Shown piece by piece: positions 1 to 14,113 of a stretch of 64,000 bases of DNA. Each line of letters begins with the position of its first letter. Position 1 is the first letter of the stretch. The translations under genes were made by a program, and so were the position numbers. Origin of the DNA: Taudactylus pleione (lineage: Eukaryota > Chordata > Amphibia > Anura > Myobatrachidae). Where the stretch lies: NCBI GenBank assembly GCA_031769625.1, contig JAUIMM010000483.1, positions 6,082,001 through 6,146,000 on the forward strand, given 5' to 3'. The notes beneath the pieces are model-generated. The model was not told the DNA's origin and searched no databases. It worked only from the letters and a program-made list of their open reading frames with translations.

Positions 1-3000
1 AGTTATGGTTAAGCACTTACAAGAGGGGTAGGGTAAGGCACTAGGAGAGACAGTTAGAATTAGGCACTTACAGGAGGGATAGGGTTAGGCACTAGGAGAG
101 ACAGTTAGGGTTAGGCACTTACAGGAGGGGTAGGGTTAGGCACTAGGAGAGACAGTTAGGGTTAGGCACTTACAGGAGGGGTAGGGTTAGGCACTAGGAG
201 AGACAGTTAGGGTTAGGCACTTACAGGAGGGGTAGGGTTAGGCACTAGGAGAGACAGTTAGGGTTAGGCACTTATCGGAGGGTTAGGCACTAGGAGGGAC
301 AGTTATGTTTAGGCACTTACAGGAGGAGTAGGGTTAGGCACTAGGAGAGACAGTTATGGTTAAGCACTTACAAGAGGGGTAGGGTAAGGCACTAGGAGAG
401 ACAGTTAGAATTAGGCACTTACAGGAGGGATAGGGTTAGGCACTAGGAGAGACAGTTAGGGTTAGGCACTTACAGGAGGGGTAGGGTTAGGCACTAGGAG
501 AGACAGTTAGGGTTAGGCACTTATCGGAGGGTTAGGCACTAGGAGGGACAGTTATGTTTAGGCACTTACAGGAGGGGTAGGTTAGGCACAAGGAGAGACA
601 GTTAGGGTTAGGCACTTACAGGAGGGGTAGGGTTGGGCACTAGGAGAGACAGTTAGGGTTAGGCACTAGAAGGGACAGTTAGGGTTAAGCACTTACAGGA
701 GGGATAGGGTTAGGCACTAGGAGAGACAGTTAGGGTTAGGCACTAGAAGGGACAGTTATGTTTAGGCACTTACAGGAGGGGTAGGTTAGGCACTAGGAGG
801 GACAGTTATGTTTAGGCACTTACAGGAGGGGTAGGTTAGGCACTAGGAGGGACAGTTATGTTTAGGCACTTACAGGAGGGGTAGGGTTAGGCACTAGGAG
901 GGACAGTTATGGTTAGGCACTTACAGGAGGGGTAGGGTTAGGCACTGCGAGAGACAGTTAGGGTTAGGCACTTACAGGAGGGGTAGGGTTGGGCACTAGG
1001 AGAGACAGTTAGGGTTAGGCACTAATAGGGACAGTTAGGGTTATGCACTTACAGGAGGGATAGGGTTAGGCACTAGGAGAGACAGTTAGGGTTAGGCACT
1101 AGTAGGGACAGTTATGTTTAGGCACTTACAGGAGGGTTAGGTTAGGCACTAGGAGGGACAGCTATGTTTAGGCACTTACAGGAGGGGTAGGGTTAGGCAC
1201 TAGGGGGGACAGTTAGGGTTAAGCACTTACAGGAGGGATAGGGTTAGGCACTAGGAGAGACAGTTAGGGTTAGGCACTTACAGGAGGGGTAGGGTTTGGC
1301 ACTAGGGGAGACAGTTAAGGTTAAGCACTTACAGGATGGGTAGGGTTAGGCACTAGGAAAGACAGTTAGGGTTAGGCACTTATAGGAGGGGTAGGGTTAG
1401 GCACTAGGAGAGACAGTTATGGTTAAGCACTTACAGGAGGGGTAGGGTTAGGCACTAGCGGGGACAGTTATGGTTAAGCACTTACACGAGGGGTAGGGTT
1501 AGGCACTAGGAGAGACAGTTAGGGTTAGGCACTTACAGGAGGGGTAGGGTTAGGCACTAGGGAGACAGTTATGGTTAAGCACTTATACAGGAGGGTTAGG
1601 GTTAGGCACTAGGAGAGACAGTTAGGGTTAGGCACTTACAGGAGGGATAGGGTTAGGCACTATGAGAGACAGTTAGGGTTAGGCACTTACAGGAGGGGTA
1701 GGGTTAGGCACTAGGAGAGACAGTTAGGGTTAGGCACTTACAGGAGGGGTAGGGTTAGGCACTAGGAGAGACAGTTAGGGTTAGGCACTTATCGGAGGGT
1801 TAGGAGGGACAGTTATGTTTAGGCACTTACAGGAGGGGTAGGTTAGGCACAGCACAAGGAGAGACAGTTTGGGTTAGGCACTTATCGGAGGGTTAGGCAC
1901 TAGGAGGGACAGTTATGTTTAGGCACTTGCAGGAGGGGTAGGTTAGGCACTAGGAGGGTCAGTTATGTCTAGGCTCTTACAGGAGGGGTAGGGTTAGGCA
2001 CTAGGAGGGACAGTTATGGTTAGGCACTAGAAGGGACAGTTAGGGTTAAGCACTTACAGGAAGGATAGGGTTAGGCACTAGGAGAGACAGTTAGGGTTAG
2101 GCACTAGAAGGGACAGTTAGGGTAGGCACTTACAGGAGTGGTAGGGTTAGGCAGTAGGGGGGACAGTTAGGGTTTAGCACTTACAGGAGGGATAGGGTTA
2201 GGCACTAGGTGAGACAGTTAGGGTTAGGCACTTACAGGAGGGGTAAGGTTAGGCACAAGGAGAGACAGTTAGTGTTAGGCACTTATCGGAGGCTTAGGCA
2301 CTAGGAGGGACAGTTATGTTTAGGCACTTACAGGAGGGGTAGGGTTAGCACTAGGAGGGACAGTTATGTTTAGGCACTTACAGGAGGGGTAGGGTTGGGC
2401 ACTAGGAGAGAAAGTTAGGGTTAGGCACTAGAAGGGACAGTTAGGGTTAAGCTCTTACAGGAGGGGTAGGGTTAGGCACTAGGAGAGACAGTTAGGGTTA
2501 GGCACTTATCGGAGGGTTAGGCACTAGGAGGGACAGTTATGTTTAGGCACTTACAGGAGGGGTAGGTTAGGCACAAGGAGAGACAGTTAGGGTTAGGCAC
2601 TTACAGGAGGGGTAGGGTTGGGCACTAGGAGAGACAGTTAGGGTTAGGCACTAGAAGGGACAGTTAGGGGTAAGCACTTACAGGAGGGATAGGGTTAGGC
2701 ACTAGGAGAGACAGTTAGGGTTAGGCACTAGAAGGGACAGTTATGTTTAGGCACTTACAGGAGGGGTAGGTTAGGCACTAGGAGGGACAGTTATGTTTAG
2801 GCACTTACAGGAGGGGTAGGTTAGGCACTAGGAGGGACAGTTATGTTTAGGCACTTACAGGAGGGGTAGGGTTAGGCACTAGGAGGGACAGTTAGGGTTA
2901 GGCACTTACAGGAGGGGTAGGGTTAGGCACTAGGAGAGACAGTTAGGGTTAGGCACTAGAAGGGACTGTTAGGGTTAAGCACTTACAGGAGGGGTAGGGT

Positions 3001-3660
3001 TAGGCACTAGGAGAGACAGTTAGGGTTAGGCACTTATCGGAGGGTTAGGCACTAGGAGGGACAGTTATGTTTAGGTACTTACAGGAGGGGTAGGTTAGGC
3101 ACAAGGAGAGACAGTTAGGGTTAGGCACTTACAGGAGGGGTAGGGTTGGGCACTAGGAGAGACAGTTAGGGTTAGGCACTAGAAGGGACAGTTAGGGGTA
3201 AGCACTTACAGGAGGGATAGGGTTAGGCACTAGGAGAAACAGTTAGGGTTAGGCACTAGAAGGGACAGTTATGTTTAGGCACTTACAGGAGGGGTAGGTT
3301 AGGCACTAGGAGGGACAGTTATGTTTAGGCACTTACAGGAGGGGTAGGTTAGGCACTAGGAGGGACAGTTATGTTTAGGCACTTACAGGAGGGGTAGGGT
3401 TAGGCACTAGGAGGGACAGTTATGGTTAGGCACTTACAGGAGGGGTAGGGTTAGGCACTAGGAGAGACAGTTAGGGTTAGGCACTTACAGGAGGGGTAGG
3501 GTTGGGCACTAGGATAGACAGTTAGGGCTAGGCACTAGTAGGGACAGTTAGGGTTAAGCACTTACAGGAGGGATAGGGTTAGGCACTAGGAGAGACAGTT
3601 AGGGTTAGGCACTAGAAGGGACAGTTATGTTTAGGCACTTACAGGAGGGTTAGGTTAGGC
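1..3660 (+). repeat. Higher-order block, copy 1 of the 15,337-bp-offset pair
   Basis: This stretch matches 15,338 to about 18,997 at a constant offset of 15,337 bp. I anchored it at the window start, at the rare AATAGGG variant (1,024 and 16,361) and at the 2-bp-shorter CACTAGGGAGACAG variant (1,554 and 16,891). Only scattered single-base differences were seen in the parts compared. Homology ends near 3,660, where this copy continues with a different variant unit. The left limit lies outside the window. Confidence 0.85.
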
Positions 3661-4933
3661 ACTAGAAGGGACAGTTATGTTTAGGCACTTACAGGAGGGG
3701 TAGGTTAGGCACTAGGAGGGACAGTTATGTTTAGGCACTTACAGGAGGGGTAGGTTAGGCACTAGGAGGGACAGTTATGTTTAGGCACTTACAGGAGGGG
3801 TAGGGTTAGGCACTAGGAGGGACAGTTATGGTTAGGCACTTACAGGAGGGGTAGGGTTAGGCACTAGGAGAGACAGTTATGTTTAGGCACTTACAGGAGG
3901 GGTAGGGTTAGGCACTAGGGGGGACAGTTAGGGTAAGGCACTTACAGGAGGGATAGGGTTAGGCACTAGGAGAGACAGTTAGGGTTAGTCACTAGAAGAG
4001 ACAGTTAGGGTTAGGCACTAACAGGAGGGGTAGGGTTAGGCACTAGGAGAGACAGTTATGGTTAAGCACTTACAGGAGGGGTAGGGTTTGGCACTAGTGG
4101 GGACAGTTATGGTTAAGCACTTACAGGAGGAGTAGGGTTAGGCACTAGGCGAGATAGTTAGGATTAGGCACTAGGAGAGAGTTAGGGTTAGGCACTTACA
4201 GGAGGAGTAGGGTTTGGCACTAGGAGAGACAGTTATGGTTAAGCACTTACAGGATGGTAGGGTTAGGCACTAGGAGAGACAGTTAGGGTTAGGCACTTAC
4301 AGGAGGGGTAGGGATAGGCACTAGGACAGACAGTTAGGGTTAGGCACTTACAGGAGGGGTAGGGTTAGGCACTAGGAGAGACAGTTAGGGTTAGGCACTA
4401 GAAGGGACAGTTATGTTTAGGCACTTACAGGAGGGGTAGGTTAGGCACTAGGAGGGACAGTTATGTTTAGGCACTTACAGGAGGGGTAGGTTAGGCACAA
4501 GGAGAGACAGTTACGGTTAGGCACTTACAGGAGGGGTAGGGTTGGGCACTAGGAGTGACAGTTAGGGTTAGGCACTAGAAGGGACAGTTAGGGTTAAGCA
4601 CTTACAGGAGGGATAGGGTTAGGCACTAGGAGAGACAGTTAGGGTTAGGCACTAGAAGGGACAGTTATGTTTAGGCACTTACAGGAGGGGTAGGTTAGGC
4701 ACTAGGAGGTACAGTTATGTTTAGGCACTTACAGGAGGGGTAGGTTAGGCACTAGGAGGGACAGTTATGTTTAGGCACTTACAGGAGGGGTAGGGTTTGG
4801 CACTAGGAGGGACAGTTATGGTTAGGCACTTACAGGAGGGGTAGGGTTAGGCACTAGGAGAGACAGTTAGGGTTAGGCACTTACAGGAGGGGTAGGGTTG
4901 GGCACTAGGAGAGACAGTTAGGGTTAGGCACTA

Positions 4934-5028
4934 GATTTGATTTGGTGCTAGATCCACCAACCTGAGGCACCCTTGCAAGTGTCCAAAGGCACCCCAGGGT
5001 GCCACGGTGCTTAGTTTGGGAACCTCTG
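4934..5028 (-). mobile_element. hAT-like end fragment in satellite, copy 1
   Basis: A 95-bp insert unlike the satellite. Read on the minus strand it begins CAGAGGTTCCCAAACT, here with one change from the CAGTGGTTCCCAAACT form in most other copies. That form matches the type of terminal inverted repeat known from hAT/Charlie transposons. Only this end is present; the other side breaks directly into CACTAG of the satellite. It contains no coding sequence. Confidence 0.8.
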
Positions 5029-8000
5029 GGTTAGGCACTTACAGGAGCATTAGGGTTAGGCAATTACAGGAGGGGTAGGGGTAGGCACTATGTGAGACAG
5101 TTAGGGTTAGGCACTTACCCCAACGGTTAGGGTTAGGCACTAGGAGGGAGAGTTAGGTTTAGGCACTTACAGGAGGTGTAGAGTTAGGCACTAGGTTAGG
5201 ATACACAGTTAGGGTTAGGCACTTACAGGAGGGATAGGGTTAAGCACTAGGAGAGACAGTTAAGGATAGGTACTTTCAGGAGGGGTAGGGTTTGGCACTC
5301 ACAGGAGGGGTAGGGTTAGGCACTAGGGGGGACAGTTATGGTTAAGCACTTACAGGAGGGATAGGGTAAGGCACTAGGAGAGACAGTTAGGTTTAGGCAC
5401 TTACAGGAGGGGTAGGGTTAGGCACAAGGAGAGACACTTAGGGTTAGGCACTTACAGGAGGGGTATGGTTAGGTACTAGGGGGGACAGTTATGGTTAAAC
5501 ACTTACAGGAGGGATAGGGTTAGGCACTAGGAGAGACAGTTAGGGTTAGGCACTTACAGGAGGGGTAGGCTTAGGCAATAGGGTGGACAGTTATGGTTAA
5601 GCACTTACCGGAGGGGTAGGGTTAGGCACTAGGGGGGACAGTTAGGGTTAGGCACTTACAGGAGGGATAGGGTTAGGCACTAGGAGAGACAGTTAGGGGT
5701 AGGCACTAGAAGAGACAGTTAGGGTTAGGCACTTACAGGAGGGGTAGGGTTAGGCACTAGGAGAGACAGTTATGGTTAAGCACTTACAGGAGGGGTAGGG
5801 TTAGGCACTAGTGGGGACAGTTATGGTTAAGCACTTACAGGAGGAGTAGGGTTAGGCAATAGGAGAGACAGTTATGGTTAAGCACTTACAGGAGGGGTAG
5901 GCTTAGGCACTAGGGTGGACAGTTATGGTTAAGCACTTACCGGAGGGGTAGGGTTAGGCACTAGGGGGGACAGTTAGGGTTAGGCACTTACAGGAGGGGT
6001 AGGGTTAGGCACTAGGAGAGACAGTTAGGGTTAGGCACTAGAAGAGACAGTTAGGGTTAGGCACTTACAGGAGGGGTAGGGTTAGGCAGTAGGAGAGACA
6101 GTTATGGTTAAGCACTTACAGGAGGGGTAGGGTTAGGCACTAGTGGGGACAGTTATGGTTAAGCACTTACAGGACGAGTAGGGTTAGGCACTAGGAGAGA
6201 CAGTTAGGGTTAGACACTTACAGGAGGAGTAGGGTTAGGCACTAGGAGAGACAGTTATGGTTAAGCACTTACAGGAGGGGTAGGGTAAGGCACTAGGAGA
6301 GACAGTTAGAATTAGGCACTTACAGGAGGGATAGGGTTAGGTACTAGGAGAGACAGTTAGGGTTAGGCACTTACAGGAGGGGTAGGGTTAGGCACTAGGA
6401 GAGACAGTTAGGGTTAGGCACTTACAGGAGGGGTAGGGTTAGGCACTAGGAGAGACAGTTAGGGTTAGGCACTTATCGGAGGGTTAGGCATTAGGAGGGA
6501 CAGTTATGTTTAGGCACTTACAGGAGGGGTAGGTTAGGCACAAGTTGAGACAGTTAGGGTTAGGCACTTACAGGAGGGGTAGTGTTGGGCACTAGGAGAG
6601 ACAGTTAGGGTTAGGCACTAGAAGGGACAGTTAGGGTTAAGCACTTACAGGAGGGATAGGGTTAGGCACTAGGAGAGACAGTTAGGGTTAGGCACTAGAA
6701 GGGACAGTTATGTTTAGGCACTTACAGGAGGGGTAGGTTAGGCACTAGGAGGGACAGTTATGTTTAGGCACTTACAGGTGGGGTAGGTTAGGCACTAGGA
6801 GGGACAGTTATGTTTAGGCACTTACAGGAGGGGTAGGGTTAGGCACTAGGAGGGACAGTTATGGTTAGGCACTTACAGGAGGGGTAGGGTTAGGCACTGC
6901 GAGAGACAGTTAGGGTTAGGCACTTACAGGAGGGGTAGGGTTGGGCACTAGGAGAGACAGTTAGGGTTAGGCACTAGTAGGGACAGTTAGGGTTAAGCAC
7001 TTACAGGAGGGATAGGGTTAGGCACTAGGAGAGACAGTTAGGGTTAGGCACTAGAAGGGACAGTTATGTTTAGGCACTTACAGGAGGGTTAGGTTAGGCA
7101 CTAGGAGGGACAGCTATGTTTAGGCACTTACAGGAGGAGTAGGGTTAGGCACTAGGGGGGACAGTTAGGGTTAAGCACTTACAGGAGGGATAGGGTTAGG
7201 CACTAGGAGAGACAGTTAGGGTTAGGCACTTACAGGAGGGGTAGGGTTTGGCACTAGGGGAGACAGTTAAGGTTAAGCACTTACAGGAGGGGTAGGGTTA
7301 GGCACTAGGAAAGACAGTTAGGGTTAGGCACTTATAGGAGGGGTAGGGTTAGGCACTAGGAGAGACAGTTATGGTTAAGCACTTACAGGAGGGGTAGGGT
7401 TAGGCACTAGCGGGGACAGTTATGGTTAAGCACTTACACGAGGGGTAGGGTTAGGCACTAGGAGAGACAGTTAGGGTTAGGCACTTACAGGAGGGGTAGG
7501 GTTAGGCACTAGGAGAGACAGTTATGGTTAAGCACTTATACAGGAGGGTTAGGGTTAGGCACTAGGAGAGACAGTTAGGGTTAGGCACTTACAGGAGGGA
7601 TAGGGTTAGGCACTATGAGAGACAGTTAGGGTTAGGCACTTACAGGAGGGGTAGGGTTAGGCACTAGGAGAGACAGTTAGGGTTAGGCACTTACAGGAGG
7701 GGTAGGGTTAGGCACTAGGAGAGACAGTTAGGGTTAGGCACTTATCGGAGGGTTAGGAGGGACAGTTATGTTTAGGCACTTACAGGAGGGGTAGGTTAGG
7801 CACAGCACAAGGAGAGACAGTTTGGGTTAGGCACTTATCGGAGGGTTAGGCACTAGGAGGGACAGTTATGTTTAGGCACTTGCAGGAGGGGTAGGTTAGG
7901 CACTAGGAGGGACAGTTATGTCTAGGCTCTTACAGGAGGGGTAGGGTTAGGCAGTAGGAGGGACAGTTATGGTTAGGCACTAGAAGGGACAGTTAGGGTT

Positions 8001-9791
8001 AAGCACTTACAGGAGGGATAGGGTTAGGCACTAGGAGAGACAGTTAGGGTTAGGCACTAGAAGGGACAGTTAGGGTAGGCACTTACAGGAGTGGTAGGGT
8101 TAGGCAGTAGGGGGGACAGTTAGGGTTTAGCACTTACAGGAGGGATAGGGTTAGGCACTAGGAGAGACAGTTAGGGTTAGGCACTTACAGGAGGGGTAAG
8201 GTTAGGCACAAGGAGAGACAGTTCGTGTTAGGCACTTATCGGAGGCTTAGGCACTAGGAGGGACAGTTATGTTTAGGCACTTACAGGAGGGGTAGGGTTA
8301 GGCACTAGGAGGGACAGTTATGTTTAGGCACTTACAGGAGGGGTAGGGTTGGGCACTAGGAGAGAAAGTTAGGGTTAGGCACTAGAAGGGACAGTTAGGG
8401 TTAAGCACTTACAGGAGGGGTAGGGTTAGGCACTAGGAGAGACAGTTAGGGTTAGGCACTTATCGGAGGGTTAGGCACTAGGAGGGACAGTTATGTTTAG
8501 GCACTTACAGGAGGGGTAGGTTAGGCACAAGGAGAGACAGTTAGGGTTAGGCACTTACAGGAGGGGTAGGGTTGGGCACTAGGAGAGACAGTTAGGGTTA
8601 GGCACTAGAAGGGACAGTTAGGGGTAAGCACTTACAGGAGGGATAGGGTTAGGCACTAGGAGAGACAGTTAGGGTTAGGCACTAGAAGGGACAGTTATGT
8701 TTAGGCACTTACAGGAGGGGTAGGTTAGGCACTAGGAGGGACAGTTATGTTTAGGCACTTACAGGAGGGGTAGGTTAGGCACTAGGAGGGACAGTTATGT
8801 TTAGGCACTTACAGGAGGGGTAGGGTTAGGCACTAGGAGGGACAGTTATGGTTAGGCACTTACAGGAGGGGTAGGGTTAGGCACTAGTAGGGATAGTTAG
8901 GGTTAAGCACTTACAGGAGGGATAGGGTTAGGCACTAGGAGAGACAGTTAGGGTTAGGCACTTACAGGAGGGGTAGGGTTTGGCACTAGGGGAGACAGTT
9001 AAGGTTAAGCACTTACAGGAGGGGTAGGGTTAGGCACTAGGAAAGACAGTTAGGGTTACGCACTTATAGGAGGGGTAGGGTTAGGCACTAGTAGAGACAG
9101 TTATGGTTAAGCACTTACAGGAGGGGTAGGGTTAGGCACTAGCGGGGACAGTTATGGTTAAGCACTTACACGAGGGGTAGGGTTAGGCACTAGGAGAGAC
9201 AGTTAGGGTTAGGCACTTACAGGAGGGGTAGGGTTAGGCACTAGGAGAGACAGTTATGGTTAAGCACTTATACAGGAGGGTTAGGGTTAGGCACTAGGAG
9301 AGACAGTTAGGGTTAGGCACTTACAGGAGGGATAGGGTTAGGCACTACGAGAGACAGTTAGGGTTAGGCACTTACAGTAGGGGTAGGGTTAGGCACTAGG
9401 AGAGACAGTTAGGGTTAGGCACTTACAGGAGGGGTAGGGTTAGGCACTAGGAGAGACAGTTAGGATTAGGCACTTATCGGAGGGTTAGGAGGGACAGTTA
9501 TGTTTAGGCACTTACAGGAGGGGTAGGTTAGGCACAGCACAAGGAGAGACAGTTTGGGTTAGGCACTTATCGGAGGGTTAGGCACTAGGAGGGACAGTTA
9601 TGTTTAGGCACTTGCAGGAGGGGTAGGTTAGGCACTAGGAGGGACAGTTATGTCTAGGCACTTACAGGAGGGGTAGGGTTAGGCACTAGGAGGGACAGTT
9701 ATGGTTAGGCATTAGAAGGGACAGTTAGGGTTAAGCACTTACAGGAGGGATAGGGTTAGGCACTAGGAGAGACAGTTAGGGTTAGGCACTA

Positions 9792-9886
9792 GATTTGATT
9801 TGGTGCTAGATCCACCAACCTGAGGCACCCTTGCAAGTGTCCAAAGGCACCCCAGGGTGCCACGGTGCTTAGTTTGGGAACCACTG
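9792..9886 (-). mobile_element. hAT-like end fragment in satellite, copy 2
   Basis: Same 95 bp and same junctions as the copy at 4,934, with the intact CAGTGGTTCCCAAACT end. It is the partner of the copy at 13,580 (offset 3,788). Confidence 0.8.
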
Positions 9887-10230
9887 GGTTAGGCACTTAC
9901 AGGAGCATTAGGGTTAGGCAATTACAGGAGGGGTAGGGGTAGGCACTATGTGAGACAGTTAGGGTTAGGCACTTACCCCAACGGTTAGGGTTAGGCACTA
10001 GGAGGGACAGTTATGTCTAGGCACTTACAGGAGGGGTAGGGTTAGGCACTAGGAGGGACAGTTATGGTTAGGCACTAGAAGGGACAGTTAGGGTTAAGCA
10101 CTTACAGGAGGGATAGGGTTAGGCACTAGGAGAGACAGTTAGGGTTAGGCACTAGAAGGGACAGTTAGGGTAGGCACTTACAGGAGGGATAGGGTTAGGC
10201 ACTAGGAGAGACAGTTAGGGTTAGGCACTA

Positions 10231-10325
10231 GATTTGATTTGGTGCTAGATCCACCAACCTGAGGCACCCTTGCAAGTGTCCAAAGGCACCCCAGGGTGCC
10301 ACGGTGCTTAGTTTAGGAACCAATG
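10231..10325 (-). mobile_element. hAT-like end fragment in satellite, copy 3
   Basis: Lies 439 bp after copy 2. It carries the private changes CATTGGTTCCTAAACT at the terminal repeat, shared only with the copy at 14,019. Confidence 0.8.
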
Positions 10326-13300
10326 GGTTAGGCACTTACAGGAGCATTAGTGTTAGGCAATTACAGGAGGGGTAGGGGTAGGCACTATGTGAGACAGTTA
10401 GGGTTAGGCACTTACCCCAACGGTTAGGGTTAGGCACTAGGAGGGAGAGTTAGGGTTAGGCACTTACAGGAGGTGTAGAGTTAGGCACTAGGATAGGATA
10501 CACAGTTAGGGTTAGGCACTTACAGGAGGGATAGGGTTAAGCACTAGGAGAGACAGTTAAGGATAGGTACTTACAGGAGGGGTAGGGTTTGGCACTTACA
10601 GGAGGGGTAGGGTTAGGCACTAGGGGGGACAGTTATGGTTAAGCACTTACAGGAGGGATAGGGTAAGGCACTAGGAGAGACAGTTAGGTTTAGGCACTTA
10701 CAGGAGGGGTAGGGTTAGGCACAAGGAGAGACAGTTAGGGTTAGGCACTTACAGGAGGAGTATGGTTAGGCACTAGGGGAGACAGTTATGGTTAAACACT
10801 TACAGGAGGGATAGGGTTAGGCACTAGGAGAGACAGTTAGGGTTAGGCACTTACAGGAGGGGTAGGCTTAGGCACTAGGGTGGACAGTTATGGTTAACCA
10901 CTTACCGGAGGGGTAGGGTTAGGCACTAGGGGGGACAGTTAGGGTTAGGCACTTACAGGAGGGATAGGGTTAGGCACTAGGAGAGACAGTTAGGGTTAGG
11001 CACTAGAAGAGACAGTTAGGGTTAGGCACTTACAGGAGGGGTAGGGTTAGGCACTAGGAGAGACAGTTATGGTTAAGCACTTACAGGAGGGGTAGGGTTA
11101 GGCACTACTGGGGACAGTTATGGTTAAGCACTTACAGGAGGAGTAGGGTTAGGCACTAGGAGAGACAGTTATGGTTAAGCACTTACAGGAGGGGTAGGCT
11201 TAGGCACTAGGGTGGACAGTTATGGTTAAGCACTTACCGGAGGGGTAGGGTTAGGCACTAGGGGGGACAGTTAGGGTTAGGCACTTACAGGAGGGGTAGG
11301 GTTAGGCACTAGGAGAGACAGTTAGGGTTAGGCACTAGAAGAGACAGTTAGGGTTAGGCACTTACAGGAGGGGTAGGGTTAGGCAGTAGGAGAGACAGTT
11401 ATGGTTAAGTACTTACAGGAGGGGTAGGGTTAGGCACTAGTGGGGACAGTTATGGTTAAACACTTACAGGACGAGTAGGGTTAGGCACTAGGAGAGACAG
11501 TTAGGGTTAGACACTTACAGGAGGAGTAGGGTTAGGCACTAGGAGAGACAGTTATGGTTAAGCACTTACAAGAGGGGTAGGGTAAGGCACTAGGAGAGAC
11601 AGTTAGAATTAGGCACTTACAGGAGGGATAGGGTTAGGCACTAGGAGAGACAGTTAGGGTTAGGCACTTACAGGAGGGGTAGGGTTAGGCACTAGGAGAG
11701 ACAGTTAGGGTTAGGCACTTACAGGAGGGGTAGGGTTAGGCACTAGGAGAGACAGTTAGGGTTAGGCACTTACAGGAGGGGTAGGGTTAGGCACTAGGAG
11801 AGACAGTTAGGGTTAGGCACTTATCGGAGGGTTAGGCACTAGGAGGGACAGTTATGTTTAGGCACTTACAGGAGGAGTAGGGTTAGGCACTAGGAGAGAC
11901 AGTTATGGTTAAGCACTTACAAGAGGGGTAGGGTAAGGCACTAGGAGAGACAGTTAGAATTAGGCACTTACAGGAGGGATAGGGTTAGGCACTAGGAGAG
12001 ACAGTTAGAGTTAGGCACTTACAGGAGGGGTAGGGTTAGGCACTAGGAGAGACAGTTAGGGTTAGGCACTTATCGGAGGGTTAGGCACTAGGAGGGACAG
12101 TTATGTTTAGGCACTTACAGGAGGGGTAGGTTAGGCACAAGGAGAGACAGTTAGGGTTAGTCACTTACAGGAGGGGTAGGGTTGGGCACTAGGAGAGACA
12201 GTTAGGGTTAGGCACTAGAAGGGACAGTTAGGGTTAAGCACTTACAGGAGGGATAGGGTTAGGCACTAGGAGAGACAGTTAGGGTTAGGCACTAGAAGGG
12301 ACAGTTATGTTTAGGCACTTACAGGAGGGGTAGGTTAGGCACTAGGAGGGACAGTTATGTTTAGGCACTTACAGGAGGGGTAGGTTAGGCACTAGGAGGG
12401 ACAGTTATGTTTAGGCACTTACAGGAGGGGTAGGGTTAGGCACTAGGAGGGACAGTTATGGTTAGGCACTTACAGGAGGGGTAGGGTTAGGCACTGCGAG
12501 AGACAGTTAGGGTTAGGCACTTACAGGAGGGGTAGGGTTGGGCACTAGGAGAGACAGTTAGGGTTAGGCACTAGAAGGGACAGTTATGTTTAGGCACTTA
12601 CAGGAGGGTTAGGTTAGGCACTAGGAGGGACAACTATGTTTAGGCACTTACAGGAGGGGTAGGGTTAGGCACTAGGGGGGATAGTTAGGGTTAAGCACTT
12701 ACAGGAGGGATAGGGTTAGGCACTAGGAGAGACAGTTAGGGTTAGGCACTTACAGGAGGGGTAGGGTTTGGCACTAGGGGAGACAGTTAAGGTTAAGCAC
12801 TTACAGGAGGGGTAGGGTTAGGCACTAGGAAAGACAGTTAGGGTTACGCACTTATAGGAGGGGTAGGGTTAGGCACTAGTAGAGACAGTTATGGTTAAGC
12901 ACTTACAGGAGGGGTAGGGTTAGGCACTAGCGGGGACAGTTATGGTTAAGCACTTACACGAGGGGTAGGGTTAGGCACTAGGAGAGACAGTTAGGGTTAG
13001 GCACTTACAGGAGGGGTAGGGTTAGGCACTAGGAGAGACAGTTATGGTTAAGCACTTATACAGGAGGGTTAGGGTTAGGCACTAGGAGAGACAGTTAGGG
13101 TTAGGCACTTACAGGAGGGATAGGGTTAGGCACTACGAGAGACAGTTAGGGTTAGGCACTTACAGTAGGGGTAGGGTTAGGCACTAGGAGAGACAGTTAG
13201 GGTTAGGCACTTACAGGAGGGGTAGGGTTAGGCACTAGGAGAGACAGTTAGGATTAGGCACTTATCGGAGGGTTAGGAGGGACAGTTATGTTTAGGCACT

Positions 13301-13579
13301 TACAGGAGGGGTAGGTTAGGCACAGCACAAGGAGAGACAGTTTGGGTTAGGCACTTATCGGAGGGTTAGGCACTAGGAGGGACAGTTATGTTTAGGCACT
13401 TGCAGGAGGGGTAGGTTAGGCACTAGGAGGGACAGTTATGTCTAGGCACTTACAGGAGGGGTAGGGTTAGGCACTAGGAGGGACAGTTATGGTTAGGCAT
13501 TAGAAGGGACAGTTAGGGTTAAGCACTTACAGGAGGGATAGGGTTAGGCACTAGGAGAGACAGTTAGGGTTAGGCACTA

Positions 13580-13674
13580 GATTTGATTTGGTGCTAGATC
13601 CACCAACCTGAGGCACCCTTGCAAGTGTCCAAAGGCACCCCAGGGTGCCACGGTGCTTAGTTTGGGAACCACTG
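13580..13674 (-). mobile_element. hAT-like end fragment in satellite, copy 4
   Basis: Intact terminal sequence. Duplicate of the copy at 9,792 within the 3,788-bp unit. Confidence 0.8.
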
Positions 13675-14018
13675 GGTTAGGCACTTACAGGAGCATTAGG
13701 GTTAGGCAATTACAGGAGGGGTAGGGGTAGGCACTATGTGAGACAGTTAGGGTTAGGCACTTACCCCAACGGTTAGGGTTAGGCACTAGGAGGGACAGTT
13801 ATGTCTAGGCACTTACAGGAGGGGTAGGGTTAGGCACTAGGAGGGACAGTTATGGTTAGGCACTAGAAGGGACAGTTAGGGTTAAGCACTTACAGGAGGG
13901 ATAGGGTTAGGCACTAGGAGAGACAGTTAGGGTTAGGCACTAGAAGGGACAGTTAGGGTAGGCACTTACAGGAGGGATAGGGTTAGGCACTAGGAGAGAC
14001 AGTTAGGGTTAGGCACTA

Positions 14019-14113
14019 GATTTGATTTGGTGCTAGATCCACCAACCTGAGGCACCCTTGCAAGTGTCCAAAGGCACCCCAGGGTGCCACGGTGCTTAGT
14101 TTAGGAACCAATG
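14019..14113 (-). mobile_element. hAT-like end fragment in satellite, copy 5
   Basis: Shares the terminal changes of the copy at 10,231, 3,788 bp upstream, and again lies 439 bp after its left neighbour. Confidence 0.8.

Larger units (their letters stand above)
8885..12572 (+). repeat. Higher-order block, copy 1 of the 3,788-bp tandem duplication
   Basis: Aligns with about 12,673-16,360 at an offset of 3,788 bp. Anchors are the paired hAT fragments (9,792 to 13,580; 10,231 to 14,019) and the CACAGCACAAGG variant (about 9,533 to 13,321). Limits are approximate: the right limit is where this copy reads CACTAGAAGGG while the other reads CACTAATAGGG. Confidence 0.85.
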